This document shows, piece after piece, positions 1-5,647 of a stretch of 5,894 nt of DNA (position 1 is its first letter; every line of letters starts with the position of its first letter). This stretch comes from an uncultured bacterium. Lineage in GTDB: Bacteria > Actinomycetota > Coriobacteriia > Coriobacteriales > Coriobacteriaceae. The stretch is from the NCBI GenBank assembly GCA_905216045.1, contig CAJMSL010000120.1:1-5894 (forward strand), in the 5' to 3' direction. The notes under the pieces are model-generated. The model did not search any database, was not told where the DNA came from, and worked only from the letters and a program-made list of their open reading frames with translations. The position numbers and the translations under genes were made by a program.

Positions 1-58
1 TGTATAACTTTACCCCATCACGGGCGCACGCATGCGCTCGCAGGCAAGGTGGCGAGAA
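1..58. other. Short region downstream of tig, no gene seen
   Basis: These 58 bases follow the tig stop codon. I see no complete gene and no hairpin followed by a T-run, so tig has no obvious terminator here and its transcript may continue to the left. In many bacteria clpP and clpX follow tig, but nothing in the window shows this. The one visible structure is an 8-bp palindrome CGCATGCG at 29-36, with a weakly paired extension on both sides. Confidence 0.5.
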
Positions 59-1357
59 TTACTCGGCGTCCTTGGCGGTCTCGTCGACCTCGGTCACCTT
101 GGCGTTCTCGACCAAGTGGTCGACGGCCTTGGAGCGACGGATGGACTCGCGGACGGCAGGCATGCGACCATCGGCAATGAACTCGGCCTTGGAAGCCTCG
201 ACGTCCTTGACGCCGGCCTTCTCGAACTCGGCGTTGATGTCGTCCTCGGTGACCTCGATCTTGAGCTCGCGGGCGAGGGCGTCCAGAGCCAGGGACTCAC
301 GAGCAACGTCGTTGGCCTGCTTGTGCAGGTCGCCGATGAACTGCTCCATGGTCAGACCGGAAGCGGGCAGCCAGGTGTCCAGCGTCATGCCGCGGGCAGC
401 GAGGTTGGACAGGAAGTTCTGGCCAAGCTCCTCAAAGACGGACTGCTCGTAGTCGGCGTCCATCTCGTCGAGCTGCAGGCGCTCGGCGAGAGCAGAGACG
501 CAACGGTTCTCCTTCTCGGCCGGGAGGCGGGAAGCCTTGTCCTGCTCGATCTCGATCTTGATGGCGTCGCGCATGGCGTCGATGCTGTCGAAGCCGAAGT
601 CGGACTTGACGAGCTCATCGGTGAGCTCGGGGGTGTTGCGGACCTTGATGCCCTTGACGGTGACCTCGACGGTGTGGGTCTCGGCCTCCTCGCCCTCCTC
701 GACCTCGTCGGTCCAGGTGACGGTCTTGACGTCGTCAACGTTAGCGCCGATCAGGGCCTCGTTGAACTCCTTGGGGTTGCTGTCGCTACCGGCGATGAGC
801 ATGCGGCCCTCGGCAGCGAAGTTGTCGGCGTTCTCGACGGCCTTGAGGGTGACGGTGACGTAGTCCTCGGCCTCGGCGGCGCGACCCTCGACGTCCTCGA
901 AGGTGGCACGGTAGTTGAGGAGCATCTCGACCTGGTTGTTGATCTCGGACTCGGTGACCTCCGCGGGAGGCATCTCGATCTCGACAGCGTCGAAGGAGGA
1001 GAGCTCGGCAGCAGGACGCAGGGAGAACTCGACGGTGTAGGTGTAGTCCTCGTGATCCTTAGCGAGGTCGAGCTCCTTGTAGTCACCGTTCTTGGTGGGG
1101 ACGATGTCCAGCTCGTTGAGGACGGCGGGCTCGTTGGCGGCGATCAGGTCGTTGGTGGCCTGAGCGAGGGTAGCCTCGGCGCCAAGAGTGGAATCGATGA
1201 CCGGACGGGGAGCCTTGCCGGCACGGAAGCCCGGGAAGCGGTACTTCTTGGCGGTGTCCTTGTAGGCCTTCTTAATCGCGGCGTCGACGTCGGCGGCCGG
1301 GATGGTGACCGTAGCGGTGAGCGTGGCGTCCTTGACGGCAGAAGCGGTGATGTTCAA
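59..1357 (-). CDS. tig: Trigger factor, ribosome-associated chaperone
   Basis: Trigger factor binds the ribosome at the polypeptide exit tunnel and shields nascent chains in the cytoplasm; many members also catalyse prolyl isomerisation. With a TTG start at 1357 the protein has 432 residues, the same as E. coli Tig. The ribosome-docking signature GFRAGK then falls at residues 43-48, exactly where E. coli has GFRKGK. The N-terminal ribosome-binding domain spans about 1-115, the FKBP-like domain about 160-245 and the helical chaperone arms about 115-150 and 245-432. The FKBP-like part is divergent: the common IPGFE stretch reads NPKEFNEALIG (194-204), keeping the phenylalanine, and an acidic patch follows at 217-226. 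An AGGAGG lies 6 bases before the TTG. The in-frame ATGs at 1372 and 1414 would add 5 or 19 residues; the 1372 ATG directly abuts the Shine-Dalgarno sequence. A GTG at 1360 is a second possible start. The TAA stop is at 61-59. Family identity is near certain; the exact start is likely but unproven. Confidence 0.96.
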   Translation of the reverse strand: MNITASAVKDATLTATVTIPAADVDAAIKKAYKDTAKKYRFPGFRAGKAPRPVIDSTLGAEATLAQATNDLIAANEPAVLNELDIVPTKNGDYKELDLAKDHEDYTYTVEFSLRPAAELSSFDAVEIEMPPAEVTESEINNQVEMLLNYRATFEDVEGRAAEAEDYVTVTLKAVENADNFAAEGRMLIAGSDSNPKEFNEALIGANVDDVKTVTWTDEVEEGEEAETHTVEVTVKGIKVRNTPELTDELVKSDFGFDSIDAMRDAIKIEIEQDKASRLPAEKENRCVSALAERLQLDEMDADYEQSVFEELGQNFLSNLAARGMTLDTWLPASGLTMEQFIGDLHKQANDVARESLALDALARELKIEVTEDDINAEFEKAGVKDVEASKAEFIADGRMPAVRESIRRSKAVDHLVENAKVTEVDETAKDAE

Positions 1358-1363
1358 CACGTT

Positions 1364-1369
1364 CCTCCT
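1364..1369 (-). promoter_or_regulatory. Ribosome binding site that decides the tig start
   Basis: The minus strand reads ATG AGGAGG AAC GTG TTG AAC. The perfect AGGAGG lies 6 bases before the TTG and 3 before the GTG, but would be inside the coding region if the ATG at 1372 were used. Its spacing favours TTG, and that choice also puts the family signature at E. coli numbering. Confidence 0.8.
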
Positions 1370-1381
1370 CATACTGCCCAG

Positions 1382-1411
1382 CTTATCTGAGGTGCTGGTA
1401 CCTTTATGCAA
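1382..1411 (-). promoter_or_regulatory. Candidate tig promoter
   Basis: On the minus strand TTGCAT (1411-1406) and GATAAG (1387-1382) are separated by 18 bases, a weak sigma-70-type pair (3/6 and 4/6 matches to consensus). Initiation about 7 bases downstream would give a very short leader that still contains the AGGAGG, which fits the TTG start. Alternatively tig is read through from the tRNA transcript. Confidence 0.25.
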
Positions 1412-1420
1412 CAAAGTGTC

Positions 1421-1440
1421 GCGACGGCCGAGGCCGACGC
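1421..1440 (-). other. Hairpin between tRNA-Leu and tig
   Basis: This 20-base imperfect palindrome pairs GCG with CGC and CGGC with GCCG around a 4-base loop, interrupted by one T·T mismatch. It starts 8 bases after the tRNA 3' end. No T-run follows directly (GACACTTTG), so it would be a weak terminator at best; it may instead help 3' processing of the tRNA transcript or be chance in GC-rich DNA. Confidence 0.35.
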
Positions 1441-1448
1441 TGGTGCGT

Positions 1449-1532
1449 TGGTGCGGGCGAAAGGACTCGAACCTTCACGGGAATCCCACCAGAACCTAAA
1501 TCTGGCGCGTCTACCAATTCCGCCACGCCCGC
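1449..1532 (-). tRNA. tRNA-Leu, anticodon UAG, CCA encoded
   Basis: A complete class II cloverleaf can be drawn. The acceptor GCGGGCG pairs with CGCCCGC, followed by discriminator A and an encoded CCA. The D arm is GCG/CGC around an 11-base loop containing GG. The anticodon stem CCAGA/TCTGG encloses TTTAGGT, giving anticodon UAG. A 12-base variable arm, TGGGATTCCCGT, forms a short GGG/CCC stem. The T arm is GAAGG/CCTTT around TTCGAGT. The segment lengths sum to 84 bases. The UAG anticodon reads CUA and, by wobble, other CUN leucine codons. It sits between the hydroxylase operon terminator and tig and has its own candidate promoter. Confidence 0.97.
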
Positions 1533-1551
1533 ATGAGCGCACAGACTAGGA

Positions 1552-1560
1552 ATGATAGCA
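1552..1560 (-). promoter_or_regulatory. Candidate extended -10 promoter of tRNA-Leu
   Basis: The minus strand reads TGCTATCAT, an extended -10 (TGn plus TATCAT, 5/6 to consensus), 19 bases before the tRNA 5' end. No good -35 is present at 17 bases (GTGCGC), which fits an extended -10 promoter. A separate promoter is expected because a strong terminator closes the operon upstream. Confidence 0.4.
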
Positions 1561-1618
1561 GATACGAACGGCAAGCGCACGCACACGTTTTACAGGCTCA
1601 CGACCTCACCACGAGTGC

Positions 1619-1643
1619 AAAAGGCGGGGCGAGTTGCCCCGCC
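1619..1643 (-). terminator. Intrinsic terminator of the molybdenum hydroxylase operon
   Basis: On the minus strand a perfect 8-bp GC-only stem GGCGGGGC/GCCCCGCC encloses AACTC and is followed by TTTT. It lies 29 bases after the stop codon of the catalytic subunit gene. The T-run is short, but the stem is very stable. Confidence 0.85.
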
Positions 1644-1672
1644 CCGCCAATTACGACTTGTTCGCTGACCCG

Positions 1673-4504
1673 CTACTCCCCCAGCAGGGCCTTCTCGGGC
1701 GTGATCGGCAGCGAGCGAACCTGATGTCCGGTAGCGTGTGCCACGGCCGAGGCAACGGCGGCGAGCGGCGTGTTGATGACGACCTCGCCGATCGACTTGG
1801 CACCAAACGGACCCGTCGGCTCGTAGCTCGGCTCAAAGGCCACGCGAATACTGCCGATATCCAGGCGCGTGGGCAGCTTGTAGCTCATAAAGTTGCCGGT
1901 GCGCAGGCGGCCGCGCTCATCATGCTCGACGATTTCGTAGAGCGCGTGGCCGATACCCTGGGCAATGCCGCCCTCGGCCTGGACGCGCGCGAGCGCCTCG
2001 TTGATCACGGTGCCGCAGTCCACAGCCGCCGCGTAGTCCACCACAGTCACCTTGCCGGTGGCCTTGTCGACCTCGACCTCGGCAATGCCGGCCATAAACG
2101 GCGGGGGCGAAACGGGCAGGCAGGCTGAGGCGTGCGAGGTGAGCGCGTCGCCGCCCGCGATGTTCTTGACGCACAGGTTGGCAAAGTCGCGCAGCGTGAG
2201 GTAGCGGTTCTGCTCGCGCGCGGCACGCTCGTCGGACAGGCGCACGTACTGACCATCAAAGACCACGTCGGCGGCGTCCACGTCCCACATCTGGGCGGCC
2301 TTGGCGCAGATCTTCTCACGCAACTCGGTCGCGGCGTTCTTGGCGGCAAGGCCCGTCACGTACGTACCCGAGCTCGCGTACGAGCCGGCGTCGAACGGCG
2401 ACACGTCGGTGTCCACGCCGCGCACCACGATAAGCGAGCTCTCCACGCCCAGCTCCTCGGCGGCAATCTGCGCCAGAATCGTGTCGACGCCCATGCCGTT
2501 ATCGGTGGCGCCGGTGCCGATGGCAATGAAGCCGTCCTCTTCCAGGCGCATGTCGATGCCGGCGATGTCGACATTGGAGATGCCCGAGCCCTGCATGGTG
2601 AGCGCACAGCCCAGAGCACGCACGCGGTCGCCCAGGTCGACGGCTAGTGGCTTGTCGCGCCAACCGATCATGTCCATTGCGCGTAGTAGGCAGCGCTCGA
2701 GTGCGCAGGCGTTGAGCTTCTCGTTGTAGTACTGCGGCATGATCTCGCCCTCGCGCACGATGTTCTTAAGGCGCAGGTCGGCGGGATCCATGTGCAGCAT
2801 GTCGGCGAGCTCGTTGACGGCGCTCTCCACGGCAAACTGGCCCTGGGTGGCACCGTAGCCGCGATACGCGCCGCCGCGGTTGGTATTGGTGTAGACGGCG
2901 TCCCAGCTAAAGCGGCTCGCCTTCACATGGTTGTAGATGGGCAGACTCTTGTGGCCCGAAAGACCGATCGTCGTGGTGGCATGCTCGCCGTATGCGCCGG
3001 CGTTGGACAGCGTGTGCAGATCGATGGCCGTGATGGTGCCGTCGTTCATGGCGCCCAGCTTAACGGTCATCTGCATCTGGTGGCGCGAGTTGCCCGCGGT
3101 GATGGTCTCCTCGCGGGTGTAGCAGCAGTAGCTCGGACGGCCGGTCTGCTGCGTCACAAACGCCACGAAGATCTCGCAGCAGCCCGTCTGCTTGGAGCCA
3201 AAGCCGCCGCCGATGCGCGGCTTAATGACCTGCACCTGCGATTGCGGAATGTCGAGCGACTGCGCGACCATGCGGCGCACGTGGAAGGGCACCTGTGTAG
3301 AGGTGGTCACCGAGATGCGGCCGAACGCGTCGGTCGTCGCGAAGGCGCGGAAGGTCTCCATGGGCGCGGTCTGCGTGGCCTGGCTGGTGTAGGTGCGCTC
3401 AAAGACGATGTCGCTCTGGGCGAAGGCCTCGTCCAGGTCGCCATAATCGCTGGTACCGCTGCACACCAGGTTGCGGGGCACGTCGCCGCCCTGCGGGAAC
3501 ATAAAGGTCACGTCGCCCTCGGGGTGGACCACAATGTCGTTATCGAGTGCCTGGGTAAAGTCGAGAAGCGGCTCGAGCACCTCATAGTCGACCTTAATGA
3601 GTTTGAGCGCCTTGTCGGCAGCCTCCTCAGTCTCGGCGGCGACGATCGCCACCTCCTCGTTTTGGTAACGGACGAGGTTCTCGAGAATCAGGCGGTCGTA
3701 GGGACTCGGCTGCGGATAGCTCTGCCCGGCGATGGTAAAGCGGCGCTGGGGCACGTCCTCGTAGGTGTAGACGCCCACCACGCCCGGCACCTTCAGGGCA
3801 CGCGACGTATCGATGGAGCGGATCTTGGCGCGCGCATACGGGCTGCGCTTGAGCTTAACGATAAGCGCGCCGGCGGGCACCATGTCGCCCGTGTAGACAG
3901 GACGGCCCTCGAGCAAGGCCTTCGAATCCTTCTTGGGCTGCTTGTGGGTGATCTGCTTGTAGGAGACACCGTCACAGCTGGTGTCGTTGACCGGCAGCTC
4001 GGGCATCTCAAAGCCAACCTGCACTCCGGACTCGTTGAGGAAGCGGACGATGGCGCGCAGCTGGCTCTCGTAGCCGCTGCAACGGCACAGGTTGCCGGCG
4101 AGCTGGCGCGAGAGCTCCTCGCGCGTGGCGACGAGGCTCGGGTCCTCCTTGGCGGCGCGGGCGAGCGCCAGCACGTTCATGATGAGGCCGGGCGCGCAAA
4201 AACCGCACTGCTCGGCACCTTCGGCAGCCATTGCGCGGGCGAGTGCCTCAGACTCGGCCTTGAGGCCCTCGAGCGTGGTGACGGAGCGGCCCTCAACACG
4301 GGCGGCGGGAACCGAGCAGCTCAGCACCGGGTCGCCGTCGAGCCACACCGTGCACAGTCCGCAGTTGGTGGTCTCGCAGGCACAGCGCACCGACGCGCAA
4401 CCCCGCTCGCGCAGAAGCGCAAAGAGCATAGTGTCGGGGGCAATCTGAACCTTGACCTTACGGCCGTTGAGCGTAAAGGAAAGATCGATGAGTTTGGCAG
4501 CCAT
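1673..4504 (-). CDS. Molybdenum hydroxylase, fused 2Fe-2S and molybdopterin catalytic subunit (xanthine dehydrogenase family, XdhD-like)
   Basis: A 943-residue cytoplasmic oxidoreductase subunit with no signal peptide. Enzymes of this family hydroxylate aromatic heterocycles or aldehydes with water-derived oxygen at a Mo-cofactor and pass electrons through two 2Fe-2S clusters to FAD. The plant-type cluster has C43, C48, C51 and C63 (Cx4Cx2Cx11C). The second has C100, C103, C140 and C142 (Cx2Cx36CxC). After a linker (about 158-190) comes the a/b hammerhead domain (about 200-315), then the Mo-cofactor domains to the end. Visible motifs are GGGFGSKQ (432-439), GAYRGYG (545-551), GGIAQGIGHALYE (845-857) and GAKSIGE (901-907), whose E907 is the expected catalytic base. 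The AYRCSFR loop of form I CO dehydrogenase is absent. Q439 replaces the glutamate that contacts purines in bovine xanthine dehydrogenase. The fused layout, PSPYDR, STQVPFH and the ITPEK tail recall E. coli XdhD, so a purine such as hypoxanthine or xanthine is possible, but the substrate is not established. The start overlaps the FAD subunit stop, giving translational coupling. Confidence 0.93.
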   Translation of the reverse strand: MAAKLIDLSFTLNGRKVKVQIAPDTMLFALLRERGCASVRCACETTNCGLCTVWLDGDPVLSCSVPAARVEGRSVTTLEGLKAESEALARAMAAEGAEQCGFCAPGLIMNVLALARAAKEDPSLVATREELSRQLAGNLCRCSGYESQLRAIVRFLNESGVQVGFEMPELPVNDTSCDGVSYKQITHKQPKKDSKALLEGRPVYTGDMVPAGALIVKLKRSPYARAKIRSIDTSRALKVPGVVGVYTYEDVPQRRFTIAGQSYPQPSPYDRLILENLVRYQNEEVAIVAAETEEAADKALKLIKVDYEVLEPLLDFTQALDNDIVVHPEGDVTFMFPQGGDVPRNLVCSGTSDYGDLDEAFAQSDIVFERTYTSQATQTAPMETFRAFATTDAFGRISVTTSTQVPFHVRRMVAQSLDIPQSQVQVIKPRIGGGFGSKQTGCCEIFVAFVTQQTGRPSYCCYTREETITAGNSRHQMQMTVKLGAMNDGTITAIDLHTLSNAGAYGEHATTTIGLSGHKSLPIYNHVKASRFSWDAVYTNTNRGGAYRGYGATQGQFAVESAVNELADMLHMDPADLRLKNIVREGEIMPQYYNEKLNACALERCLLRAMDMIGWRDKPLAVDLGDRVRALGCALTMQGSGISNVDIAGIDMRLEEDGFIAIGTGATDNGMGVDTILAQIAAEELGVESSLIVVRGVDTDVSPFDAGSYASSGTYVTGLAAKNAATELREKICAKAAQMWDVDAADVVFDGQYVRLSDERAAREQNRYLTLRDFANLCVKNIAGGDALTSHASACLPVSPPPFMAGIAEVEVDKATGKVTVVDYAAAVDCGTVINEALARVQAEGGIAQGIGHALYEIVEHDERGRLRTGNFMSYKLPTRLDIGSIRVAFEPSYEPTGPFGAKSIGEVVINTPLAAVASAVAHATGHQVRSLPITPEKALLGE

Positions 4505-5418
4505 TAGCGCACCTCGCTAGAATCGACGCCGGGCACGCGGCGGCAGGAATACTCGTCCGTGGCAAACTTGGGGACCTGCACGGTCTCGAGCTCGCGGGCA
4601 AGCGCGGCCGAAAGCTCGATGCCGGCGGCGCGACGCACGGCCTGGACGGCAAGCGGGGCCGAGATGCGGCGGCGGTAGTCGGCCGAGCCCCACAGGTTAG
4701 TGCCGTAGCTCAGGGCACGCACGGATGCCGCTAGGGCACGCAGCTCGTCCTCAGAAGGTTGCTCGTTCACCAGGCCACACGCCTCGCCCTGCAGCAGGGT
4801 CGCGCGCAGCGGGCGGGCACCCACAGTGACGTGCCAGGTGTTGTCCCACCAGGCGGCGGTAACGTTCAGCGAGGGAAAGTCGGTCGCGGCCTTGCGCACG
4901 GCCTCGTAGCTCGCACGGTAATCGTGCTTGACGACCACGACATGCTCGATAACGTCGCGCACGTAGCCCATGTCAACGAACTCCGCGAGCGGCACGCGGC
5001 CGGCGCCCGTCAACTCAACATAGGAATCGAGCGCGAGAAAGGCGGAGAGAACGTCCGAGAAGCCAAAGCGGCCGTAGATGCTGCCGCCCACCGTGGCGGT
5101 ATTGCGCAGCTGCACGCCCACGATGTCGTGGACGGCGAACTCAAAGACATTGTTGACAAGCGCGTTGAGCCCGGCATGACGCTCGAGCTGGCGCAGGGTG
5201 CACATGGCACCGATGCGAAACTCGGTCTCGGTCTCCTCGATCTGATCGAGTCCGCAGGCCGAAAGGTCAATCGCCGTCGCCACGCGACGCGAACCCAGGC
5301 GCATCCAGATGCCGCCGCCCACAATCTTGTTATTGCGGTTCTTCTGTAAGAGCTCATAGGCTTCGGCCGCGTTTCCAACACGGACGTAGGTACCGAACTT
5401 GAGCACGTTCTCCCCCAT
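4504..5418 (-). CDS. Molybdenum hydroxylase FAD-binding subunit (xanthine dehydrogenase family, YgfM/CoxM-like)
   Basis: This 304-residue subunit should hold FAD, take electrons from the 2Fe-2S clusters of the partner encoded next, and pass them to NAD+ or another acceptor. It has the two usual FAD loops: KIVGGGIWMRLG (31-42) and LRNTATVGGSIYGRFG (104-119), the latter close to the family pattern RNxATxGGxI. IGAMCTLRQLE (69-79) matches the conserved turn between them. The C-terminal part, about 180-285, fits the CO-dehydrogenase flavoprotein C-terminal domain. No cysteine-rich insertion for an extra 4Fe-4S cluster, as in 4-hydroxybenzoyl-CoA reductase, is seen. It is first in a two-gene operon; its TAA shares one base with the next ATG. 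Start choice is uncertain. The ATG at 5418 has only a weak GAAGAG close before it. A GTG at 5406 would give MLKFGTYVR, a common family N-terminus, but its GGGGGAG is only 3 bases away. E. coli YgfM is the nearest remembered layout match. Confidence 0.92.
   Translation of the reverse strand: MGENVLKFGTYVRVGNAAEAYELLQKNRNNKIVGGGIWMRLGSRRVATAIDLSACGLDQIEETETEFRIGAMCTLRQLERHAGLNALVNNVFEFAVHDIVGVQLRNTATVGGSIYGRFGFSDVLSAFLALDSYVELTGAGRVPLAEFVDMGYVRDVIEHVVVVKHDYRASYEAVRKAATDFPSLNVTAAWWDNTWHVTVGARPLRATLLQGEACGLVNEQPSEDELRALAASVRALSYGTNLWGSADYRRRISAPLAVQAVRRAAGIELSAALARELETVQVPKFATDEYSCRRVPGVDSSEVR
4510..4515 (-). promoter_or_regulatory. Ribosome binding site for the catalytic subunit, inside the FAD gene
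   Basis: GAGGTG ends 5 bases before the ATG and lies within the last codons of the upstream gene. With the TAATG stop-start overlap it supports re-initiation or coupled translation, which would help keep the two subunits in proportion. Confidence 0.7.
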
Positions 5419-5433
5419 CTCTTCACTTGTCCA

Positions 5434-5451
5434 GTACTTTTAAGTGTACCA
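5434..5451 (-). promoter_or_regulatory. Candidate promoter and overlapping dyad upstream of the hydroxylase operon
   Basis: The minus strand carries TGGTACACT (5451-5443), which reads as an extended -10 (TGn plus TACACT, 4/6). It overlaps a 16-base imperfect palindrome, GTACACTTAAAAGTAC (5449-5434), with two mismatched positions per arm. Its near edge is 15 bases from the ATG. A dyad across a -10 is a typical operator position, but no regulator gene is present and no convincing -35 is seen. Confidence 0.28.
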
Positions 5452-5497
5452 AACGAGGGGCCGCACACCGTTTTAGGACAAAATCCACCCACCCATC

Positions 5498-5572
5498 CAT
5501 AACTTGCGGTGATATACGGACTGATTAGCCGTTCTGGGACGCTAAACAGTCCGTATATCACCGCAAGTTATG
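5498..5572. repeat. 75-nt palindromic element with perfect 26-bp inverted arms
   Basis: The arms at 5498-5523 and 5547-5572 are exact reverse complements over all 26 bases, starting CATAACTTGCGG and ending CCGCAAGTTATG. The 23-base centre pairs further: after one A·A mismatch, TTAGC (5525-5529) matches GCTAA (5541-5545). The whole could fold as one cruciform or RNA hairpin with 31 paired positions. It is AT-richer than the neighbouring genes. No T-run flanks it on either strand, so it is not a normal terminator, and the gdhA transcript already has one 19 bases before it. It encodes no protein. It may be a small non-autonomous mobile element or REP-like repeat, a large operator, or a structured leader; the sequence does not decide. 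Each arm ends in CA/TG with TA just inside, so a TA target duplication cannot be told from the arm itself. Confidence 0.9.
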
Positions 5573-5590
5573 AGGTGTCCTCCGGGATAG

Positions 5591-5620
5591 AAAAGGCTCC
5601 CAGCCAGATAGCTGGGAGCC
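5591..5620 (-). terminator. Intrinsic terminator of gdhA
   Basis: On the minus strand a perfect 10-bp stem GGCTCCCAGC/GCTGGGAGCC encloses TATCTG and is followed by TTTTCTAT. It begins 27 bases after the gdhA stop codon and should separate gdhA transcription from the hydroxylase operon. Confidence 0.95.
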
Positions 5621-5647
5621 TCATCACATGCTATGTCGAGCGAAGAT

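Noticed and set aside
1..41. A terminator or promoter for a gene to the left (CGCATGCG dyad; TATACA on the minus strand near position 1)
   Set aside because: The dyad has little pairing beyond 8 bases and no T-run; the TATACA has no acceptable -35 at the right distance. The evidence is too thin to annotate.
32..1390. A 452-codon open frame on the plus strand, antisense to tig
   Set aside because: The translation is repetitive Leu/Gly/Val/Asp of the kind produced by reading GAG, GAC and AAG codons backwards; it has no recognisable domain and the minus strand clearly encodes trigger factor.
1358..1414. Longer tig product starting at the ATG of 1414
   Set aside because: The extra residues have no counterpart in the family, no ribosome binding site is evident before that ATG, and the stretch contains the candidate promoter and the AGGAGG of the true start.
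2792..4507. A 571-codon open frame on the plus strand, antisense to the hydroxylase catalytic gene
   Set aside because: It mirrors the minus-strand codons of a clearly recognised enzyme. Its translation is a low-complexity mix of Leu, Val, Gly, His, Arg and Ala with no family motif. Long antisense frames are common when codons end in G or C.
1673..5418. Aerobic-type (form I) CO dehydrogenase
   Set aside because: The subunit plan is similar, but the catalytic subunit has GAYRGYG instead of the AYRCSFR active-site loop, and the small 2Fe-2S subunit is fused rather than separate.
5498..5572. The palindrome as a rho-independent terminator or an integron attC site
   Set aside because: There is no T-run on either side and gdhA already has its own terminator. 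The arms are perfectly paired, without the extrahelical bases of attC, and there is no integrase or cassette.
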